DNA of 64,000 bases from Pantoea sp. SOD02 (GTDB taxonomy: Bacteria; Pseudomonadota; Gammaproteobacteria; Enterobacterales; Enterobacteriaceae), in NCBI RefSeq assembly GCF_024707505.1, contig NZ_CP102604.1, positions 62,001 through 126,000 on the forward strand, given 5' to 3'. Position 1 is the first letter of the stretch. Each line of letters opens with the position of its first letter. This document shows positions 37,266-47,188 of the stretch, piece after piece. Both the position numbers and the translations under genes were made by a program. The notes under the pieces are model-generated. The model saw only the letters and a program-made list of their open reading frames with translations, ran no database searches and was not told the origin of the DNA.

Positions 37266-37398
37266 GATTAACTCCTGTTATGGCAAATTCGATTCGGTGG
37301 GAATGGTCCTAAAGGATAGTGCAATGGCCTGGCGGGTACAACGGGCGGCGTTTGCCTGGTGCGCATAAATGCGCACCCGACAAGGAAATGGCGGAATT

Positions 37399-37420
37399 CG
37401 TAGGGTCACCATTTATGGTG
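37399..37420. repeat. Hairpin repeat, copy 8 (degenerate)
   Basis: Reverse-oriented CGTAGGGTCACC-ATTT-ATGGTG. The last bases of the second arm are lost, so only the inner stem CACCAT/ATGGTG survives. Confidence 0.75.
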
Positions 37421-37751
37421 TAATGCCGATCAGCTAAGCACAAAGCGACTTTCGTTCGCCTCTTGCTGAGGCAGTTGCAGCACCTTCGTGCGGCGACCGA
37501 GCAGAGGACGCCTGGCCGCGCCCTCTGCACTCCCGGGCCTTGCGCCAGCCCAACCCGCCGCTGCGCGGTACCTTCACTCATTCACGATTCCTGACGGACC
37601 GGTGTCGATTCGCTCCTGCTCAGCGCCACCTCTCGCCGCATCCATGCGGCTCGCCCTGGAATCCCTCGTTCGCTCAGCGGGTTCGGATGTCGCCTCAACA
37701 CCCGCGCTGCAGCAACAATGCATTTTCCTGGCTCACAATCGCTGCAAATCC

Positions 37752-37776
37752 CGTAGGGTCACCATTTATGGTGACC
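37752..37776. repeat. Hairpin repeat, copy 9 (compensated variant)
   Basis: Reverse-oriented CGTAG plus GGTCACCAT/ATGGTGACC. The C-G pair of the main type is replaced on both arms, so the stem stays perfect. It lies 16 bases beyond the gamma-glutamyltransferase stop. Confidence 0.85.
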
Positions 37777-37792
37777 GTTTTAACACGTTAAA

Positions 37793-39391
37793 TCAGAACA
37801 CCAGCGCCTGCCCATCCTTACGGCTTTCGGTGGCGGCGATGTAGAAGCCTTGCGGATCGCGCACAATCGCCTGCGCACCGCCGAAGTTATAGCCGAGCAG
37901 TGGATCTTCCAGCGTAATTTGATGCCCCATCTCGCGCAGCTTTGCCAGCACGTTACGGTCGATGCCCGGCTCAACCACCACCGCACGCCCTTGCTCAACG
38001 CGCCAGCGCGGGGCATCAATCGCTGCCTGCGGGTTTTGCTTGTGCTGCATGATGCGCAGCGCCATCTGCAAATGACCTTGTGCCTGCATCGGGCCGCCCA
38101 TCACGCCAAACGACATCAGCGGCTGACCGTCACCGTCGAGGGCAAACGCCGGAATGATGGTGTGGAACGGACGCTTGCCGCCGGCCACCACATTGGGATG
38201 CTGTGGATCGAGTGAGAAACCGCAGCCACGGTTTTGCAGGCTGATGCCGGTGCCCGGCACCACTACGCCAGAACCGAAGCCCATGTAGTTTGACTGTATA
38301 AAGGAAACCATCATGCCGCTGGCATCGGCGGTGGAGAGATACACCGTGCCGCTCTGCTGCGGGGAACCAAAGGTAAAATCCCCGGCCCGATCGGGATTAA
38401 TCAGCTGCGCGCGCTGTTTCAAATATTCATCGCTTAGCAGCAGTTCCGCCGGGAACTCGAGGTGATCGTAATCGCTGACGTAACGATCTAAATCGGCCAG
38501 CGCCAGCTTCATCGCTTCAATCGACAGATGCAGCCACGGCACCGAATCCGGTTCATAGCGGCCAATATCCCACTGTTCGAGAATGCCCAGCGCAATCAAG
38601 GTGGCGATGCCCTGACCGTTCGGCGGCAATTCCTGCACCGATCCGCCCGCAAACGGGCGCGATAACAATTCCACCCAATCAGCGCGATGATTTTTCAGAT
38701 CATCAAGGCTGAGCGCCGCGCCATGCTGCTGAGCAAACGCCACTATTTTTTCAGCCAGTTCGCCACGATAGAAGGCTTCACCACGCGTTTCGGCGATTTT
38801 TTGCAGCGTTTCGGCTTGCGCCGGATTGCGGAACAGTTCTCCAGCACGCGGCGGGCGACCCTCAGGTGCAAAGCACTCGACAAAACCAGGCTGATCTTTC
38901 AGCTTGTTGTAGGCGCGCTGCCACAGATGACCAATCAGCGGTGAAACTGGGAAACCGTCACGCGCGTATTCAATGGCCGGTTGCGCCAGCGTGGTAAGCG
39001 GCAGCGTGCCAAAGCGTTCGGCCAGCTCAACCCACGCCGAAACCGCGCCCGGCACGGTGACTGCTTCCCAGCCGATTTCCGGCATGGCATCGCGTCCGGC
39101 AAAGCGTTCCGGGTTCCATGCCGCAGGCGAGCGGCCCGAAGCATTCAAACCGTGCAGTTTTTTGCCATCCCAGATAATCGCAAAGGCATCACTGCCGAGG
39201 CCGTTACCGCTGGGCTCCAGCACGGTTAACGCCATCGCACTGGCAATCGCCGCATCCACCGCATTGCCGCCCTGTTGCAGCATGCGCATCCCGGCCTGCG
39301 CCGCCAGCGGTTGTGAGGTGGCAACCGCGTTGCGTCCCATCATCGGTACGCGGTGTGAGGCATAGCTGACGTTAAAATCCAGTTCACTCAT
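37793..39391 (-). CDS. Gamma-glutamyltransferase family protein (cytoplasmic)
   Basis: A 532-residue Ntn-hydrolase homologous to gamma-glutamyltranspeptidase/cephalosporin acylase. The autocleavage site and catalytic threonine are in SGTVYLSTADASG near residue 350; downstream GSGVVVPGTGISLQNRG and GGKRPFHTIIPAFAL are family motifs. There is no signal peptide, unlike periplasmic Ggt, so it resembles YwrD-type enzymes acting in the cytoplasm. It is the last gene of the operon encoding a peptide-type ABC importer, suggesting it cleaves an imported gamma-glutamyl compound (inference). Confidence 0.9.
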   Translation of the reverse strand: MSELDFNVSYASHRVPMMGRNAVATSQPLAAQAGMRMLQQGGNAVDAAIASAMALTVLEPSGNGLGSDAFAIIWDGKKLHGLNASGRSPAAWNPERFAGRDAMPEIGWEAVTVPGAVSAWVELAERFGTLPLTTLAQPAIEYARDGFPVSPLIGHLWQRAYNKLKDQPGFVECFAPEGRPPRAGELFRNPAQAETLQKIAETRGEAFYRGELAEKIVAFAQQHGAALSLDDLKNHRADWVELLSRPFAGGSVQELPPNGQGIATLIALGILEQWDIGRYEPDSVPWLHLSIEAMKLALADLDRYVSDYDHLEFPAELLLSDEYLKQRAQLINPDRAGDFTFGSPQQSGTVYLSTADASGMMVSFIQSNYMGFGSGVVVPGTGISLQNRGCGFSLDPQHPNVVAGGKRPFHTIIPAFALDGDGQPLMSFGVMGGPMQAQGHLQMALRIMQHKQNPQAAIDAPRWRVEQGRAVVVEPGIDRNVLAKLREMGHQITLEDPLLGYNFGGAQAIVRDPQGFYIAATESRKDGQALVF

Positions 39392-39400
39392 GATCGTTCC

Positions 39401-40282
39401 TTAGTGTGAGTCATCGCGTGGGTCGAGCGCGTCGCGCAAACCGTCGCCCAGCAGGTTGAAGCCCTGCACGGTGAGAAAAATAGCCAGGCCGGGGAAAATC
39501 GACATCCACGGCGCCTGTTCGAGAAAGCCTTTGGCGGTATTCAGCATTGCGCCCCATGAAGGCGAGGGCGGTTGCTGGCCGAGGCCAAGGAATGAGAGGC
39601 TGGCTTCGGTGATAATCGCTGAAGCAATCGCCAGCGTGGCCTGCACCAGAATCGGCGACAGCACATTGGGCAGCACGTAACGCAAGATGATCCAGCGATC
39701 GGGCAAGCCAATTGCCCGCGCGCCATCAATGTACTCTTCGTGACGAATGGCGATTACCTGGCCGCGCGTCAAGCGGGCGAAAATCGGCATCGCAGACAGG
39801 CCAATGGCAATCATCGCATTCGACAGGCTCGGGCCGAGAAATGCACCCAGCGCGATCGCCAGAATCAGAAACGGGCACGCCAGTAACGCTTCGATAAAAC
39901 GCGAAATAATGCCGTCGCACCAGCCTTGCCAGTAACCGGCAATCAGCCCAAGCGGCACGCCAATCAGAATGGCGATCAGCACCGAAATGCAGCCCGCCAG
40001 CAGCGAAGTGCGCGCGCCCCACACCAGGCGCGACAAAATATCGCGCCCCAGCTCATCAGTGCCGAACCAGTGCAGCACCGTTGGCGCTTTGCGCACTGCA
40101 AGGAAATTGGCTTTGATGGGATCAAACGGAGCCAGCCACGGTGCCAGCAGCGCCACGGCGACAAACAGCAGCACAATCACCGCACCAATCAGCGCACTTT
40201 TGTTACGCAGGAACTTTTTCAGTACCCGACGATTGGGCTTCGCCACTGCAGGCAGTGTTCCAGCGGTTAATACCTCGCTCAT
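39401..40282 (-). CDS. Peptide-type ABC permease, DppC/GsiD family
   Basis: A 293-residue inner-membrane permease: a cytoplasmic N-terminus with FLRNKSALIGAVIVLLFV, about six transmembrane segments, the HWFGTDELGRDILSRLVWGAR motif before the core, and the EAA loop ARAIGLPDRWIILRYVLPNVLSPI. It pairs with the DppB-like permease encoded two bases upstream. The genes run regulator, two ATPases, binding protein, two permeases, then the gamma-glutamyltransferase. Confidence 0.93.
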   Translation of the reverse strand: MSEVLTAGTLPAVAKPNRRVLKKFLRNKSALIGAVIVLLFVAVALLAPWLAPFDPIKANFLAVRKAPTVLHWFGTDELGRDILSRLVWGARTSLLAGCISVLIAILIGVPLGLIAGYWQGWCDGIISRFIEALLACPFLILAIALGAFLGPSLSNAMIAIGLSAMPIFARLTRGQVIAIRHEEYIDGARAIGLPDRWIILRYVLPNVLSPILVQATLAIASAIITEASLSFLGLGQQPPSPSWGAMLNTAKGFLEQAPWMSIFPGLAIFLTVQGFNLLGDGLRDALDPRDDSH

Positions 40283-40284
40283 GG

Positions 40285-41226
40285 TCAGCCTCGCATTTTC
40301 GGGTTGATGATCAGATAGAGCACATCGGCCAGCAGATTGAGCAGCAGGAAGCCAATCGCCACCACCAGCACCACGCCTTGCACCACCGCGTAATCACGGT
40401 TAAACACCGCATCGACAATCATCTTGCCAAAGCCGGGCAGCGTGAAGACCTGTTCAGTCAGCACCGCGCCACCCAGTAACTCGCCAAACAGCAGCGTGGT
40501 GAGAGTAACAATCGGCATCAATGCATTACGCAACGCATGCTTGAGCACCACTTTCTTTGCCAGTAGCCCTTTGGCGCGTGCGGTGCGAATGTAATCCGCT
40601 TTCAGCACGGCGATCATCGAAGCGCGGGTGTGGCGCATTAACGTGGCAGCCAGTCCGGTGCCGAGCACCAGCGCTGGCAGCAGCAGCGTTTTCAGGTTCT
40701 GCGCCACATCTTCGCTAACTGGCACAAAGCCCGATGCCGGTAGCCATTGCAGATGCACGGAGAACAGTAGAATCAGCAGAATACCGAGCCAGAAGTGAGG
40801 CACTGAAATCCCGGAGAGCGCGACAAAGTTGGTGGTGTGATCGACCCAACTGTCTTTGCGCACAGCGGCGATGATGCCCATGCTGATGCCAATCACCAGC
40901 GCGATAATCATCGCCAGCAATGACAGCTCCAGCGTGACCGGCAATTTGCTGGCGATCAGCGCCGTCACCGGCTCTTTGGTGCGCAGCGACATGCCCAAAT
41001 CGCCGGTCAGCGCATTACCAATCCAGGCGAAATATTGCGTGGGGATCGGATCATCCAGATGATATTCCGCCCGCAGCTGGGCGATAACCGCCGGATCGCG
41101 CTCTTCGCCCGCCATCGCCAGCACCGGATCGCCCGGCAGCAGCTTTTGCAGTGCGAACACCATAATGCTCACCAGCAGCAGCGTTGGAATCGCCAGCAAT
41201 AGCCGTTTTACAATCAGTTCCAGCAT
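40285..41226 (-). CDS. Peptide-type ABC permease, DppB/GsiC family
   Basis: A 313-residue permease with six predicted membrane spans. It has the family opening LIVKRLLLAIPTLLLVSIMVFAL with LLPGDPVLAMAGE, and the EAA loop RTARAKGLLAKKVVLKHALRNALMPI. The substrate cannot be assigned from a permease; nickel, dipeptide and glutathione systems all share this form. It starts 17 bases after the binding-protein gene. Confidence 0.93.
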   Translation of the reverse strand: MLELIVKRLLLAIPTLLLVSIMVFALQKLLPGDPVLAMAGEERDPAVIAQLRAEYHLDDPIPTQYFAWIGNALTGDLGMSLRTKEPVTALIASKLPVTLELSLLAMIIALVIGISMGIIAAVRKDSWVDHTTNFVALSGISVPHFWLGILLILLFSVHLQWLPASGFVPVSEDVAQNLKTLLLPALVLGTGLAATLMRHTRASMIAVLKADYIRTARAKGLLAKKVVLKHALRNALMPIVTLTTLLFGELLGGAVLTEQVFTLPGFGKMIVDAVFNRDYAVVQGVVLVVAIGFLLLNLLADVLYLIINPKMRG

Positions 41227-41243
41227 CCTCGCTCCTTAGCGGT

Positions 41244-42761
41244 TTACTGCGCCAGACTCACGCCAGCCAAACGCACCAATCCGTCCGGCCAGGCTTTGAA
41301 GCCCTGCAATTTCTTCGACATGCCAAAAATGCGTGGCTCAAAGTAGAGGTAAGCAATCGGCATATCGGTTTGCAGCTGGTTCACCACCTGGGTGTACAGC
41401 GCCTGACGCTGTGCCTGGTCGTTGGTGAGACGCGCGGCATTCAGCCACTCATCGACCTGCGCATTGCTGTAGCGTCCGTCATTGAGCGTGCCTTTGCTGT
41501 TAATAAACGAATAGATGCTGCCGTCCGGATCCGGCCGCCCAGACCAACCCGACAGGCTGAGCTGATAATCACCGCGTTGCTGACGATCCAGCAGCGTAGC
41601 GAACTCACTCATTTGCAGATTGAGGTTAAAACCGGCTTCGCCGACCATCGCCTGAATCACCTGGCCCACTTGCTGCGCGGTCGGGTTATTGCTGACCAGC
41701 AGCGTTAGATTGAGCGGCGTGGTGACGCCTGCGGCCTTGAGTAAGGCTTTGGCTTTTTCCACATCGCGCGCGGCAATCGGTGTTTTGACGTGATACGCGC
41801 TGACCGGTGAAAACGCCTGATTGGCTGGCGTATACAAGCCTTCAAACGCCACCTGATTCAGCGCATCACGGTCAATCGCCAGTGAGAACGCTTCACGCAC
41901 GCGCGCATCTTTCAGCGGACTATTGGCATCGACTTTGCCGTTGTTGATATTGAAAGTGATGCCCTGATAACCAAGGCCAGTGACTTTTGCCAGCGCCAGT
42001 TTGCTATCGGCTTCAACGGTTTTCACATCGCTGGCGGCCACGCCTTCGGTGAGATCCAAATCACCCGCACGCAGGTTCGCGAGGCGCACTGAAGCATCCG
42101 GGATCGGCAGGAAAATTACCTTATCGAAGTGATACGCGCCTTTATTCCAGTAATTGTCATAGCGCTTCAGCACAATGCGATCCTGCTGAACACGGCTGTC
42201 GAACTGATACGGGCCGGAGCAAACGGGATGAGCGGCAAAGTCGGGCTTTTTCGCTGCTTCCGGTGCCAGCATGGCTCCGGCGCGGTCGGTCAGCTGGCTC
42301 AGCAGTGCCGCATCCGGATTTTTCAGGTGGAATTTCACCTGCATCGGGCCACTCACTTCCACGCTTTCAATCGAGGAGATTTCACTTTTACGCAGCGAAC
42401 CCGGCAGCGTTTGCGCGCGTTCGATATTGAATTTCACCGCCTGCGCATCAAATTTTTCGCCATCGTGGAAGGTCACGCCGCTGCGCAGATTCATGGTCAG
42501 CGTTTTACCGTCATCGCTCCACGCCCAATCGGTCGCCAGACCCGGCACCACTTTGAGGTTTTGATCGACATCGACCAGGCGATCGCACATGGCCGCAAAC
42601 ACAAAACGGCCGTAATAGGTGCGCGCCAGATGTGGATCGAGCATGTCGGGATCGGCGCCCAGGCCGATGCGAATAACGCTGTCAGCCTGGCTGTGGGCGC
42701 TAGCGCCGAGCAGTAACAGGCCGCTGAGGGCGGTTAATAACGTATGACGAGCTTGCTTCAC
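41244..42761 (-). CDS. Periplasmic peptide-type binding protein (SBP family 5)
   Basis: A 505-residue secreted protein. The signal peptide (1-26) ends AHSQA-D. Family 5 features are GLGADPDMLDPHLARTYYGR near the N-terminus, AWSDDGKTLTMNLRSGVTFHDGEKF, and ARVREAFSLAIDRDAL-type segments in the middle. It resembles the glutathione protein GsiB and heme/dipeptide DppA at family level but is clearly distinct from the DppA at 59125. A gamma-glutamyl peptide is a plausible ligand given the transpeptidase gene in the same operon (inference). Confidence 0.92.
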   Translation of the reverse strand: MKQARHTLLTALSGLLLLGASAHSQADSVIRIGLGADPDMLDPHLARTYYGRFVFAAMCDRLVDVDQNLKVVPGLATDWAWSDDGKTLTMNLRSGVTFHDGEKFDAQAVKFNIERAQTLPGSLRKSEISSIESVEVSGPMQVKFHLKNPDAALLSQLTDRAGAMLAPEAAKKPDFAAHPVCSGPYQFDSRVQQDRIVLKRYDNYWNKGAYHFDKVIFLPIPDASVRLANLRAGDLDLTEGVAASDVKTVEADSKLALAKVTGLGYQGITFNINNGKVDANSPLKDARVREAFSLAIDRDALNQVAFEGLYTPANQAFSPVSAYHVKTPIAARDVEKAKALLKAAGVTTPLNLTLLVSNNPTAQQVGQVIQAMVGEAGFNLNLQMSEFATLLDRQQRGDYQLSLSGWSGRPDPDGSIYSFINSKGTLNDGRYSNAQVDEWLNAARLTNDQAQRQALYTQVVNQLQTDMPIAYLYFEPRIFGMSKKLQGFKAWPDGLVRLAGVSLAQ

Positions 42762-42777
42762 GGTGTATCTCCAGAGG

Positions 42778-43835
42778 TTAGGCTTGCTGATTCACCGCCT
42801 GCTCAAACAGGGCGCGGCGACGTAAAAAAGCGGCGGAAGGTGGCGCAAGGGTGATGACGCTACGATCGCGATTAATCTCCTGCCAGCGGTGACAGGCAAT
42901 TTGACGGCCGCCGCTCAGCACCTGATTAATCGGTTCAAACTGGCGACATTCCGCCGTGGCATAGGGACAACGGGTATGAAAACGGCAGCCGCTCGGTGGA
43001 TTGGCGGGATTAGGCAGATCGCCTTGCAACATCGGAATGGTGCGGTTGCCGCCCGGCTGCATTTGCGGCGCAGAGGCAATCAGTGCTTGCGTGTAAGGAT
43101 GGAGCGGCGCATCAAAAATCTCATCGACGCTGGCCAGTTCGACAATCTGACCGAGATACATCACCGCCACACGATCACTCATATGACGGATCACCGCCAA
43201 ACCGTGCGCCACGATCACCATCGTCAGGCCAAACTGCTGTTTCAGGCTCTCCAGCAGATTCACCACCTGCGCCTGCACCGACACATCGAGCGCAGAAACC
43301 GGCTCATCGCCGAGCAGTAATTTCGGTTGGGATGCCAGCGCGCGGGCAATACCGATGCGCTGGCGCTGGCCGCCTGAAAACTCGTGCGGGTAACGCTCGG
43401 CCCAGGCCGCAGGCAGGCCAACGGTTCGCAGCAGTTCGGCGACGCGCGTGTGGCGCTGATCGCGGCTCATCTTTTCGTGCAGCCACAAGGGTTCGCCAAC
43501 AATCTGCTGCACCGTCATGCGCGGATTGAGCGAGGCAAACGGATCCTGGAAGATAATCTGCAATTCGCGGCGCAGCTGATTGAGACGCGCGCCGCTGGCA
43601 TCGGTGATGCTTTCGCCCTGATAGAACACGTCGCCGGCGCTGGCGGCCAATAACCGCAGCAGCAAACGTCCCAACGTCGATTTACCGGAGCCGGATTCGC
43701 CGACAATCGCCAGCGTTTCGCCCGGCATCACCTGCAGCGAAACGCGATCGACCGCCGTCACGCCGCGATTGCGTGAAAACAGCCGGTTGCCCGCAGAGAA
43801 GGTTTTGCTTAAATCGCGGCACTCTAAAATCGGCT

Positions 43836-43839
<4 letters not shown>
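42778..43839 (-). CDS. Peptide-type ABC ATPase, DppF/OppF family
   Basis: A 353-residue ATPase with Walker [11 protein letters not shown]-loop [18 protein letters not shown], signature [15 protein letters not shown], Walker [13 protein letters not shown] and the C-terminal CxxHTRCP-type oligopeptide-transporter extension ([16 protein letters not shown]). Walker B has LLGDEP instead of the usual LIADEP or LVCDEP, a conservative change. Start taken at 43839, giving a four-base overlap (ATGA) with the preceding ATPase gene; a longer frame has no support. Confidence 0.93.
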
Positions 43840-44827
<988 letters not shown>

Positions 44828-44831
<4 letters not shown>

Positions 44832-45550
44832 GGCGCTTCCTCCTGGCGGGAATAGAGCGTTTCCATCAGCGCTTGTTGCAGCGCAAGCAGATGCTCACGC
44901 ATCGCCGCTGCCGCCTCATGAGGCTGGCGCTGGGTGATGTGCATCACCAGCCGCTGATGATGGTTGTCATAGTTATCCAGGCGCGCCGGGGTGCGTGCCT
45001 GCACCCGCAAATGCTGCCAGCCGGGATCGCGGCGCACCGCATCGACGGCATCGAACAGCCCGAGCATCAGGCGATTGCCCGCCGCTTCGGCGATGGCGCG
45101 ATGAAAGGCGCTGTCCCACAGTTCATGCTGATCGCCATCTTCTGGCGGCGTGATGGCGTGCATGCGCTCCAGCAGGCGTTTCATCAAGGCGATTTGCTCT
45201 TTGGTGGCGCGCAGGGCGGCAAGACTTGCCAGTCCCGGCTCCAGCTGCAAACGCGCTTCCATCACTTCAAGCAGATTCGATTGCTGCGGCAGGTCCTGTA
45301 ACACCAGCGGCTGCACCGGCGCGGAAGGTCCAACAAAGGTCCCTTTGCCCTGTTTACGCCAGATGCGGCCCTCTTCTTCCAACACGTCCAATGCACGGCG
45401 AATTTCACGACGACCCACGCCAAAGCGCTCCGCTAACTCACGTTCGGTGGGCAGCGCGCGATCCGGCGTGTGCTCCTGTTGCTGAATTAGCTGCCGCAGT
45501 TGCTCAAGTGCGGTGCTGGAGTTACGGCTGGTTTCTGGCGTGTCATTCAT
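44828..45550 (-). CDS. GntR-family regulator, FCD subgroup (importer operon)
   Basis: A 240-residue regulator. The winged helix spans about 18-85 (LPTERELAERFGVGRREIRRALDVLEEEGRIWRKQ, with the GKGTFVG wing), and a helical FCD ligand-binding domain follows, with the family HxxxH positions around SAFHRAIAE and NHHQRLVMHI. As first gene of the operon it likely autoregulates along with the transporter. The inverted repeat GAACCAAT/ATTGGTTC upstream is the best operator candidate. Confidence 0.92.
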
Positions 45551-45659
45551 GATTGGTTCGCCTGTTTATGCATCAGAAAAAGATCGGTAAACGCCGCTTA
45601 TCCAGCACTTTTCCTGATGAAAGGCGAATTCGGCAGCTTTCTTAGCGTAGGCAAGAAGT

Positions 45660-45680
45660 GAACCAATATTTAATTGGTTC
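45660..45680. promoter_or_regulatory. Putative GntR operator of the importer operon
   Basis: Eight-base arms GAACCAAT and ATTGGTTC around ATTTA, perfectly symmetrical, about 110 bases upstream of the GntR start. The arm ATTGGTTC recurs at 45553-45560 immediately before the start codon, and GGATTGGT follows at 45681-45688. Confidence 0.55.
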
Positions 45681-45785
45681 GGATTGGTGTGTCATGAATG
45701 TGTAATAACCACATGATCGCAAAGTAAAAGTTTTTTCAGTGCCCGTTCAGAATTGCGAGAGGCGTCAACTTTTCCATCGATGGGC

Positions 45786-45902
45786 TGCTTCACGGTGGTG
45801 CGCGCACGCTGCTTATCTGTGCAATGCCAGCAATGTGGCGACGTGCGGAAAGTTAATAACTGTTGTTTTTCAGCTGGATAGAACCTTGGCATCTATTTTG
45901 TA
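45786..45902 (+). promoter_or_regulatory. Possible NtrC site and sigma-54 promoter of the guanidine operon
   Basis: TGCTTCA-CGG-TGGTGCG at 45786-45802 matches 10 of 14 arm positions of the NtrC site TGCACTA-NNN-TGGTGCA. GG at 45888-45889 and GT at 45900-45901, ten bases apart in TTGGCATCTATTTTGTATG, approximate a sigma-54 -24/-12 element (normally GG-N10-GC). Spacing suits an enhancer. Without a GC at -12 the promoter call is tentative. Confidence 0.35.
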
Positions 45903-45962
45903 TGTGTTAACGCAGATGCAGGAGCGATAGCGGGCAACCGACGTCGCCAGACAATTTGCAAT

Positions 45963-46051
45963 GGGTCACTAGGGTTCCGGTCGAAAGATGCTGGTCCGAG
46001 AGTGACCGACCGTCCTCTGACGGTTACACGGCGGGAAAAAAGCCCGGGAGG
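45963..46051 (+). ncRNA. Guanidine-I riboswitch (ykkC aptamer)
   Basis: The conserved blocks of the ykkC-yxkD aptamer occur in order: ACTAGGGTTCCGG (45968-45980), GGTCCGAGAG (45993-46002), ACACGGCGGGA (46026-46036) and GCCCGGGAGG (46042-46051). GGTCAC (45964-45969) pairs with GTGACC (46002-46007) to form P1, and CCGTC/GACGG (46010-46023) forms a small hairpin. It senses guanidinium and lies just upstream of a guanidine-degradation operon. Its 3' end overlaps the terminator stem, so ligand binding should prevent termination (an ON switch). Confidence 0.95.
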
Positions 46052-46089
46052 AAAGCGAGAACGTTGCTCGCCGCCTCCTGCTTTTTTTT
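46047..46089 (+). terminator. Riboswitch-controlled terminator
   Basis: GGAGG (46047-46051) pairs with CCTCC (46074-46078), enclosing GCGAG/CTCGC, followed by TGC and eight T residues (46082-46089). The 5' arm is the last part of the guanidine-I aptamer, making aptamer and terminator mutually exclusive. Confidence 0.88.
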
Positions 46090-46115
46090 CGCCCGTTAAC
46101 GTCAGAGGAACCATC

Positions 46116-47174
46116 ATGATCAAAGCCTGCCTTCGCCTGCTGTTGCTTTGCACCATCACGCTGTTCAGCGTCAACACGCTGGCCGCCGATAAACCCTCCT
46201 TTAAGATTTGCTGGTCGATCTACGCGGGCTGGATGCCGTGGGATTACGCGCAGCAGAGCGGCATCGTCAAAAAATGGGCCGACAAATATGGCATCGATAT
46301 CCAGTTTGTGCAGGTTAACGACTACATCGAGTCGGTGAACCAGTACACCGCAGGCGGTTTTGCTGGTTGCACCATGACCAACATGGATGCGCTGACCATT
46401 CCCGCTACCGGCGGCGTGGATAGCACAGCGCTGATCGTCGGCGATTACTCCAACGGTAACGACGGTATTCTGCTGAAAGGCGCGGGCAACCTCTCGGCGC
46501 TGAAAGGCAAGCCAATCAATCTGGTCGAGCTCTCGGTTTCGCATTACCTGCTGGCGCGGGCGCTGGAGAAATCCGGCATGAGCGAGAAAGACGTCAAAGT
46601 GGTGAACACCGCCGATGCCGATTTGGTGGCGGCGTTTGGCACCGCCGACGTCAACGCTATCGTGACCTGGAATCCGCTGCTCGCCGAAGCGGAGAAGCAG
46701 CCGAACAGCCATCTGATTTTCTCTTCCGCACAAATTCCGGGCGAAATCCTCGATCTGCTGGTGGTCAACAGCGCCACGCTGCAGAAGTATCCGCAGCTCG
46801 GCAAAGCGCTGACCGGTGCATGGTATGAAACGCTGAAAACCATGTCCGGCCCAACCGACAGCGCCAAAGCGGCACGCACACAAATGGCGCAGGCTTCCGG
46901 CACCGATCTGGCCGGCTTTGATCAGCAGCTGGCCGCTACGCATCTGTTTAGCGATGCCAAAACCACCCTCGATTTCGTCCAAAGCCCACAGCTCAAAGCC
47001 ACCATGCAGATGGTCGCCGAGTTCTCGTTCAAGCACGGCTTGCTGGGCGAGGGCGCGCCGAGCGCCGATGTGGTTGGCGTGGCAACGCCTGCGGGCAATT
47101 GGGGCGATGCGGGCAACCTCAAACTGCGCTTTACCGATGAGTACACCAAAATGGCCGCCGCCGGGCAGCTGTAA
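46116..47174 (+). CDS. ABC transporter binding protein of the urea/guanidine carboxylase cluster
   Basis: A 352-residue secreted solute-binding protein (signal peptide 1-23, cleaved after NTLAA) of the NMT1/taurine-like fold. SFKICWSIYAGWMPWDYA and TMTNMDALTIPATGGVDSTALIVGDYSNGNDGI are typical of the binding proteins that accompany urea carboxylase genes and were long annotated as urea transporters. Start chosen at 46116, with AGAGGA upstream; an upstream extension would run through the terminator. Under guanidine riboswitch control, guanidine or a derivative is the likely cargo. Confidence 0.92.
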   Translation: MIKACLRLLLLCTITLFSVNTLAADKPSFKICWSIYAGWMPWDYAQQSGIVKKWADKYGIDIQFVQVNDYIESVNQYTAGGFAGCTMTNMDALTIPATGGVDSTALIVGDYSNGNDGILLKGAGNLSALKGKPINLVELSVSHYLLARALEKSGMSEKDVKVVNTADADLVAAFGTADVNAIVTWNPLLAEAEKQPNSHLIFSSAQIPGEILDLLVVNSATLQKYPQLGKALTGAWYETLKTMSGPTDSAKAARTQMAQASGTDLAGFDQQLAATHLFSDAKTTLDFVQSPQLKATMQMVAEFSFKHGLLGEGAPSADVVGVATPAGNWGDAGNLKLRFTDEYTKMAAAGQL

Positions 47175-47188
47175 GCGAGGCGATGCCG

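Larger units (their letters stand above)
37266..37792. other. Non-coding interval with palindromic repeats
   Basis: No credible gene is seen in these 527 bases. Two copies of the small hairpin repeat (37399 and 37752) flank about 330 bases of GC-rich sequence that contains a short perfect hairpin, GCCGCAT-CC-ATGCGGC, at 37635-37650. Its CGCATCCATGCG core recurs at 58300. The flanked segment may be a composite intergenic repeat unit. Confidence 0.5.
45551..45962. promoter_or_regulatory. Divergent control region between importer and guanidine operons
   Basis: No gene is recognised in these 412 bases. Left part: GAACCAAT-ATTTA-ATTGGTTC, a perfect inverted repeat at 45660-45680, and an ATTGGTTC half site at 45553-45560 next to the GntR start. 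Right part: an NtrC-like site at 45786-45802 and a GG-N10-GT sigma-54-like element at 45888-45901 ahead of the riboswitch. Confidence 0.5.

Noticed and set aside
37309-37844. Reading frames in the interval between yiaF and the gamma-glutamyltransferase gene.
   Set aside because: They read through palindromic repeats, have skewed composition and lack ribosome sites.
45969-47036. A 355-codon minus-strand frame opposite the riboswitch and the binding-protein gene.
   Set aside because: It crosses the guanidine riboswitch and its terminator, and the protein shows shadow-type composition.
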